Source: an uncultured Senegalimassilia sp. (GTDB lineage Bacteria > Actinomycetota > Coriobacteriia > Coriobacteriales > Eggerthellaceae). Taken from it: DNA of 8,796 nt. Within the stretch, counting starts at the first letter, position 1, and each line of letters begins with the position of its first letter. Location of the stretch: NCBI GenBank assembly GCA_934661765.1, contig CAKUJT010000097.1:1-8796 (forward strand), read 5' to 3'. This document shows positions 4,909 to 8,796 of the stretch, piece by piece. The translations under genes and the position numbers were made by a program. The notes beneath the pieces were generated by a model. It searched no databases. It was not told the DNA's origin and saw nothing but the letters and a program-made list of their open reading frames with translations.

Positions 4909-7128
4909 ATGAAGAAATGGTCATTCGGGGTTCTGGCTTTTTTGGGCCTCATTTCTTTTGGGCTCCTATTGGGTTTACCCTCGATGTCGTATGGTCTTGA
5001 TACTAGTAGCTCTGTTGACGACTCATCATCCGCCCTGGTTGAGGCCCACATCGACTCAAGTTCCTCAAATGTTGGTGTTCAGGACGAGTCGACTTCAATA
5101 GTTGAGGCGAACACTCAGGTGGATAATGGGGCTTCTTCTGGGACTTCGGACCAAATTACTTGGCATCAGGGATGGATATCACCCGAAGAAGGGGCTGGTT
5201 TTTGGCGCTGGGGCTTGCCTGATGGAACAATTGCGGCTTCTTCTTGGAAAAATATAAACGGTAGCTGGTACTGGTTCGACGAGGAAGGTCGAATGGCTCA
5301 GGATGGATTGGTCCAAGTCGGGGGTGTGACTTATGGATTCTCCTCTTCTGGCGCAATGCGTGTCGGCTGGTATTTTGATACTACGGGCTCCGCTTCTGTC
5401 TGGCGTTATTTCTCCGGCTCTGGAGCTATGGTAAAAGGTTGGCTCTCAGACGGCGGCAACTGGTATTGGTTGGATGATGAGGGCAAGATGGCCCATGAGG
5501 AAATGCGTCAGATCGGCGGAGCTACATATGGTTTCTCTTCGTCTGGCGCAATGCTGATCGGATGGCATCTCGATACTTCTGTCTGGCATTATTATTCCGG
5601 CTCTGGCGCCATGGTCAAGGGATGGCTCTTGGATGGTGGCCGTTGGTACTGGCTTGATCCTGCAGATGGCTCTATGGCCACTGGGTTGAATGAATGCAAC
5701 GGCACCCCTTATATCTTTAACGGTTCAGGGGCTATGATTTCCTCACAGTGGGCACTTGTTGACAACAATTGGTATTACGCTGACTCCAACGGCTTGCTGC
5801 ATGGAGGCTGGTTGCTTCTAGGGAATTCTTGGTATTACCTGGACCCAGGAAGCCACATTATGCTCACCGGCTTTGCGCAAGTGGGCTCGTCCATCTATTT
5901 CCTCACAAGCTCAGGCGCTATGGCAACTGGCTGGGTAATTGACGATGGTACTTGGTATTTCGCTGCGTCAAGTGGAGCTATTCAACAAGGGCGATGGATA
6001 AAGTCCGGAAGCTCTTGGTATTACCTTGATGAGGTGTCCGGTGCAATGCGCACTGGTGAATATACGGTAGGCAATACGCACTATTATTCATATGATTCCG
6101 GCGCGATGGCATCTTCGTGCTGGATTAGCTTGAGCGACGGTATGTCATGGGCGAACTCATCTGGAGCGCTGAGCGATCCGTTGCCTACTTCATCTGATGG
6201 GACCCCTGTAGTCGCCGACCGTGCTGACTCGTCTTCGTTGCCAGGTGCGATTCATATCGGAGACTCGGTTTTTTATGCGGACGCGAGCGGTATTGTCAAT
6301 GTGACATCTGGCTTGATTATGTCGAAAGATGCTTTTGGCGAAAGCAACAATAACTGGTACTATGCATCCTCCTATGGCGTTCTTAAGTCGGGTTGGCAAT
6401 ATATCGACGGTTCGTGGTATTGGATGGATCCATCCACATTCAAGATGAAAACTGGATGGCTTAACGACGACGGAACGTGGTACTGGCTTCAATCTTCTGG
6501 TGCTATGTACGCTAATGGATGGCTGACAATTGATGGCGTCGAATACTACTTCAGTTCAAGTGGCGCTTGGCTGAATATGTCGGGGTCTGTTTTAGGCGTA
6601 AAAAGATCTAGCCTAGTCACTTGGCTTTTGAGTCACGAAACCGATGGTTATTACTGTGGAACGCGGTACGATACACGCGTTAGCCAGGAAACTTGCATGT
6701 ATCCAAAGGGGGATCCCCGTTGGGATGGTTACACGGGCATGAACTGCGCCGGATTTGTATCGCATGCATATATGAAGGCGGGCGGTAATTTAGCTCCCAT
6801 TGCCGCAGAGCAAAGCCATTCCCCTTGGAGTGGAGGTCCCGGAAGGGGTGGCTGCGTAAACGCGTACCGTTGGTACGGCTATGCTATCGATACCTGTGCA
6901 AACGTAACCTATTTCAACTCTATTGATGAGCTGCTGCGCAGCGGATTGGCTCGTAAGGGGGATATCGTATTCTTTAATCCCTATAACCCGTATGCGGACG
7001 ATTGTCACATTGGCTTTTTCTGGGGCAATACGTCTAGCGAAAACTTGTTCTGGCATAGTGATGGTTATGGAAATCGCATCTCCGGTTTGACTGCTTTGGG
7101 CCCATCGAAAGTTGTTCTCATTCGCTAG
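4909..7128 (+). CDS. Secreted NlpC/P60-type cysteine peptidase with wall-binding repeats
   Basis: This is a putative peptidoglycan hydrolase of 739 aa that would cleave wall peptides outside the cell. Residues 1-29 form a signal peptide (M-K-K-W-S, a hydrophobic core, then S-M-S-Y-G). A Ser/Asp-rich linker covers about 30-82. Roughly twenty wall-binding repeats fill about 85-560, interrupted near 424-455 by a Pro/Ser/Asp-rich spacer. Residues from about 564 to 739 form the catalytic domain. M-N-C-A-G-F-V carries the probable nucleophile Cys613, D-C-H-I-G-F-F carries His700, and F-W-H-S carries His716, in the Cys-His-polar order of NlpC/P60 enzymes. An in-frame GTG at 4888 would add seven residues ahead of the signal peptide. 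ATG 4909 gives the canonical signal start, although neither has a strong ribosome binding site. A T-rich terminator follows. Confidence 0.85.
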   Translation: MKKWSFGVLAFLGLISFGLLLGLPSMSYGLDTSSSVDDSSSALVEAHIDSSSSNVGVQDESTSIVEANTQVDNGASSGTSDQITWHQGWISPEEGAGFWRWGLPDGTIAASSWKNINGSWYWFDEEGRMAQDGLVQVGGVTYGFSSSGAMRVGWYFDTTGSASVWRYFSGSGAMVKGWLSDGGNWYWLDDEGKMAHEEMRQIGGATYGFSSSGAMLIGWHLDTSVWHYYSGSGAMVKGWLLDGGRWYWLDPADGSMATGLNECNGTPYIFNGSGAMISSQWALVDNNWYYADSNGLLHGGWLLLGNSWYYLDPGSHIMLTGFAQVGSSIYFLTSSGAMATGWVIDDGTWYFAASSGAIQQGRWIKSGSSWYYLDEVSGAMRTGEYTVGNTHYYSYDSGAMASSCWISLSDGMSWANSSGALSDPLPTSSDGTPVVADRADSSSLPGAIHIGDSVFYADASGIVNVTSGLIMSKDAFGESNNNWYYASSYGVLKSGWQYIDGSWYWMDPSTFKMKTGWLNDDGTWYWLQSSGAMYANGWLTIDGVEYYFSSSGAWLNMSGSVLGVKRSSLVTWLLSHETDGYYCGTRYDTRVSQETCMYPKGDPRWDGYTGMNCAGFVSHAYMKAGGNLAPIAAEQSHSPWSGGPGRGGCVNAYRWYGYAIDTCANVTYFNSIDELLRSGLARKGDIVFFNPYNPYADDCHIGFFWGNTSSENLFWHSDGYGNRISGLTALGPSKVVLIR
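5293..5673 (+). repeat. Tandem duplicated block of wall-binding repeats (195 + 186 bp)
   Basis: Two consecutive in-frame blocks (5293-5487 and 5488-5673; residues 129-193 and 194-255 of the NlpC/P60 protein) share the order x-Q-(V/I)-G-G-x-T-Y-G-F-S-S-S-G-A-M, an aromatic loop, S-G-S-G-A-M-V-K-G-W-L, then W-Y-W-L-D. The second is three codons shorter in the middle loop. This points to block duplication of about three repeats at once rather than single-repeat expansion. Confidence 0.7.
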
Positions 7129-7142
7129 ATCTTTAAGAAGTT

Positions 7143-7170
7143 AAGGGGTTTCTTTGAGGCCCCTTTCTTA
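7143..7170 (+). terminator. Rho-independent terminator of the NlpC/P60 gene
   Basis: AAGGGG (7143-7148) pairs with CCCCTT (7160-7165) around an 11-base loop, 14 bases after the stop codon, and the 3' side continues as a T-rich stretch (TTTCTTA). It probably separates this gene from the lysozyme gene. Confidence 0.6.
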
Positions 7171-7200
7171 TGCGAAAGCTAATTCGGAAGCTACTTCGAT

Positions 7201-7260
7201 GTTGGTGCTCTTGAGACTAAGAGTGGGGACAATGCGATTCGAGTCCCAACCTGGCTACCA
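7201..7260 (+). other. tRNA 3'-end-like structured sequence (relic or att site)
   Basis: From 7236 the sequence reads like a tRNA end: a T-loop-like TTCGAGT (7238-7244), then CCCAA, then CCTGGCT-A-CCA ending at 7260. The upstream part does not provide a matching acceptor strand (AGCCAGG) or T-stem, so it is not an intact tRNA. Other pairings exist: CTCTT (7208-7212) with AAGAG (7219-7223), GGGAC (7226-7230) with GTCCC (7243-7247), and GTTGG (7201-7205) with CCAAC (7246-7250), the last two sharing two bases. It may be a decayed tRNA, a copy of a tRNA end left by an integrative element, or an unrelated structured RNA. Confidence 0.4.
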
Positions 7261-7344
7261 AGTTCTTGTTTGTATTACAGCGCCATGTGCGACTTTAAAC
7301 TGCCTAGATGACATCTTGTTCTGATGGATGTTCTGAAATCTTTC

Positions 7345-7357
7345 ACAGCAATGCTGT
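7345..7357. promoter_or_regulatory. Short palindrome upstream of the lysozyme gene
   Basis: ACAGCA-A-TGCTGT is a perfect 6-bp inverted repeat with a one-base centre, 36 bases before the ATG at 7394. The position would suit an operator, but no regulator gene is nearby and a site this short can arise by chance. Confidence 0.25.
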
Positions 7358-7393
7358 AAGCTAAGCGCACCATAAATGAACGATGAGGTCTAT

Positions 7394-8796
7394 ATGAACA
7401 AACATCTTAAGCTATCTCCGGTATTGTTGACACTGGTGGTCTTTGCGTTCGTTTCAGTGTTTGGGTTTCCGTTGAAGGCGAAAGCTGCGCAGCCTCTAGT
7501 TGAGAATTCTTGGCGGTATGAGGGCGGGCGATTAGTCGCAGAGGAAGATGATTCCGATGATGATGGAATAGCACTGCTGTCCATGGATGCTTTTCCAGAT
7601 GGGGCTACTGCGCAGGGTATCGATGTTAGTGAACATCAAGGACGTATTGACTGGGAGGCTGTTAAGGCTTCTGGTATCGATTTTGCCATTCTGCGCGTTG
7701 GATTTGGTGCTCCGTCTTTCGGCGGTCGAGTTGACAATCAATTTAATCGAAATATTTCCGAGTGCGAGCGCCTTGGAATTCCTTATGGTGTCTACATCTA
7801 TTCGTATGCTTGGGATGATCAGCAGGCAGCTGACGAGGCGTCAATGGTGATCGATTGCCTTTCTGGACATAATCCAAGATTGCCGGTGTATTACGATCTT
7901 GAGGACAAATCAATAATTGCAGATGGTCGACAATCTGGAATTGCATCGCGAGCGCAGGTTTTTTGCAATACCATTTCCGCCGCAGGATTTAAGCCCGGCA
8001 TTTATGCAAATCTGTATTGGTTTAACTACATCCTGACCGACTCTGTTTTTAAGAGCAGCTCTTGGGACCATTGGATCGCTCAATATAACTCTAAGTGTGA
8101 CTACGCCGGTAATTACAGTATTTGGCAGTATAAGAGCAACGGAAAAGTCTCTGGTATCAACGGCAATGTTGATATGAATTATGCGTATGTAGATGTTTCT
8201 CTCTATTATTGGCAGTTAAAAGATAGTACCTGGTATTACGCAACCTCTGATGGTAAGGCATATACAGGATGGCTGTACCGGGACGGCGCCTGGTACTGGC
8301 TCGACCCCGATACGGGCGGCGCCATGGCAACTGGACTCCACGAGTGCAGCGGGTCCATGTACTGGTTCAACGCCTCCGGCGCCATGGCGACGGGCTGGGT
8401 GCTGGACTGCGGCACCTGGTACTACGCGACGGGCTCCGGCGCGCTGGCGCGCGGCCCAGTATCCGTCGGCGGCGTGCCCTACTGCTTCGACGCCCGGACG
8501 GGGGCCATGCTGACGGGCTACCAGATGGACGCGCGGGGCGTCCGTCGCTACTTCGGCAGCTGCGGTCCCCTCAACGGCTGGGGCCTCGTCGACGGCTCCT
8601 GGTACTGGTTCGCTGACGGTATAGCCTCGACCGGCTGGCTTCACACCGGCGGAGCCTGGTACTGGCTCGATCCCGAGGCGGGCGGCGCCATGGCCACGGG
8701 CTTGCATGGGTGCAACGGCTCCGCGTATTGGTTCAGCGCCTCCGGAGCGATGGCGACGGGCTGGGTGCTCGACGGCGGGACCTGGTACTACGCGAC
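7394..8796 (+). CDS. GH25 lysozyme with C-terminal wall-binding repeats (3' partial)
   Basis: The frame is open from ATG 7394 to the window end (467 codons, no stop). GAGG (7385-7388) lies five bases upstream. Residues 1-31/32 form a signal peptide (N-K-H-L-K, hydrophobic core, A-K-A-A). After an acidic linker, residues about 74-265 are a glycosyl hydrolase family 25 muramidase, which cuts the MurNAc-GlcNAc bond of peptidoglycan. G-I-D-V-S-E-H-Q holds Asp77, Y-Y-D-L-E-D holds Asp168 and Glu170, W-I-A-Q-Y and I-W-Q-Y follow, and N-V-D-M-N holds Asp260, so the family's acidic residues appear intact. Wall-binding repeats start near residue 270 and continue to the edge. The enzyme part is AT-rich (23/60 G+C in 7861-7920), but from about 8270 the repeats are GC-rich (42/60 in 8281-8340), which suggests the binding array was exchanged by recombination. 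It is the third repeat protein of the cluster. Confidence 0.88.
   Translation, partial: MNKHLKLSPVLLTLVVFAFVSVFGFPLKAKAAQPLVENSWRYEGGRLVAEEDDSDDDGIALLSMDAFPDGATAQGIDVSEHQGRIDWEAVKASGIDFAILRVGFGAPSFGGRVDNQFNRNISECERLGIPYGVYIYSYAWDDQQAADEASMVIDCLSGHNPRLPVYYDLEDKSIIADGRQSGIASRAQVFCNTISAAGFKPGIYANLYWFNYILTDSVFKSSSWDHWIAQYNSKCDYAGNYSIWQYKSNGKVSGINGNVDMNYAYVDVSLYYWQLKDSTWYYATSDGKAYTGWLYRDGAWYWLDPDTGGAMATGLHECSGSMYWFNASGAMATGWVLDCGTWYYATGSGALARGPVSVGGVPYCFDARTGAMLTGYQMDARGVRRYFGSCGPLNGWGLVDGSWYWFADGIASTGWLHTGGAWYWLDPEAGGAMATGLHGCNGSAYWFSASGAMATGWVLDGGTWYYA
8267..8796 (+). repeat. 366-bp in-frame super-repeat in the lysozyme binding domain
   Basis: The block starting G-W-L at 8267 recurs at 8633, exactly 366 bp (122 codons) later, and the second copy runs off the window. 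Matching segments include G-A-W-Y-W-L-D-P, G-G-A-M-A-T-G-L-H-x-C-x-G-S, Y-W-F-x-A-S-G-A-M-A-T-G-W-V-L-D and G-T-W-Y-Y-A. A related A-T-G-L-x-E-C-x-G module occurs once in the NlpC/P60 gene (about 5680-5710). The array probably continues beyond the window. Confidence 0.75.

Larger units (their letters stand above)
7129..7393. other. Intergenic region before the lysozyme gene
   Basis: This is 265 bp without a gene. It holds a terminator (7143-7170), a structured tRNA-like stretch (7201-7260), a palindrome (7345-7357) and the ribosome binding site of the lysozyme gene (GATGAGG, 7382-7388). I did not find a promoter with two good boxes. Confidence 0.55.

Noticed and set aside
7180..7260. An intact tRNA gene
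   Set aside because: The 3' end looks right, but no AGCCAGG-like acceptor strand, no matching T-stem and no 5-bp/7-base anticodon arm could be found upstream.
8216..8707. Minus- and plus-strand open frames over the GC-rich lysozyme repeats
   Set aside because: High GC leaves few stops in all frames. The true frame is the continuous one from 7394, with intact GH25 motifs and wall-binding repeats.

Overview
The window most resembles a Gram-positive gut actinobacterium of the class Coriobacteriia (Collinsella/Olsenella-like). This inference rests on long secreted proteins built from G-W-x(n)-WYY-x(n)-SGAM cell-wall-binding repeats, on mixed 40-70% GC, and on a GC-rich IS1595-type element beside a RelB/DinJ antitoxin. 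No phylogenetic marker gene is present, so the assignment is not firm.

Left part (1-3035) is a mosaic accessory region. It starts with a 202-aa protein resembling the PBECR4 toxin-nuclease family (22-630), followed by a hairpin with a T-run (733-776). Next is an unrecognised 279-aa protein (1037-1876) in low-GC sequence. A GC-rich block follows: the left end and 5' half of an IS1595-family transposase gene (1886-2493), cut off inside the DDE domain, and then an 11-bp perfect inverted repeat over the start of a RelB/DinJ-type antitoxin gene (2553-3035). The first 64 codons of that antitoxin are GC-rich and family-like. The remaining 96 are AT-richer and unrecognised, and no toxin gene follows, so it looks like a chimera or an unusual fusion.

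Middle (3036-3536) is a non-coding stretch of about 500 bp with short direct repeats and a candidate promoter.

Right part (3537-8796) is a same-strand cluster of three secreted modular proteins sharing wall-binding repeats but differing in the attached domain: (i) repeats plus a small Cys/His C-terminal motif and no enzyme domain, 430 aa; (ii) repeats plus a C-terminal NlpC/P60-type cysteine peptidase domain, 739 aa; (iii) an N-terminal GH25 lysozyme domain followed by repeats, open at the window edge (7394-8796). A terminator-like hairpin follows each of the first two genes, so they may be transcribed separately. Together they look like a peptidoglycan-remodelling or surface-display set whose repeats anchor the enzymes on the cell wall. 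The lysozyme gene changes abruptly from about 40% to about 70% GC where its repeat array begins and carries a 366-bp in-frame super-repeat, which suggests recombinational exchange of the binding domain.

Between the second and third genes is a structured sequence ending like the 3' end of a tRNA (7201-7260). It may be a tRNA relic or an attachment site.
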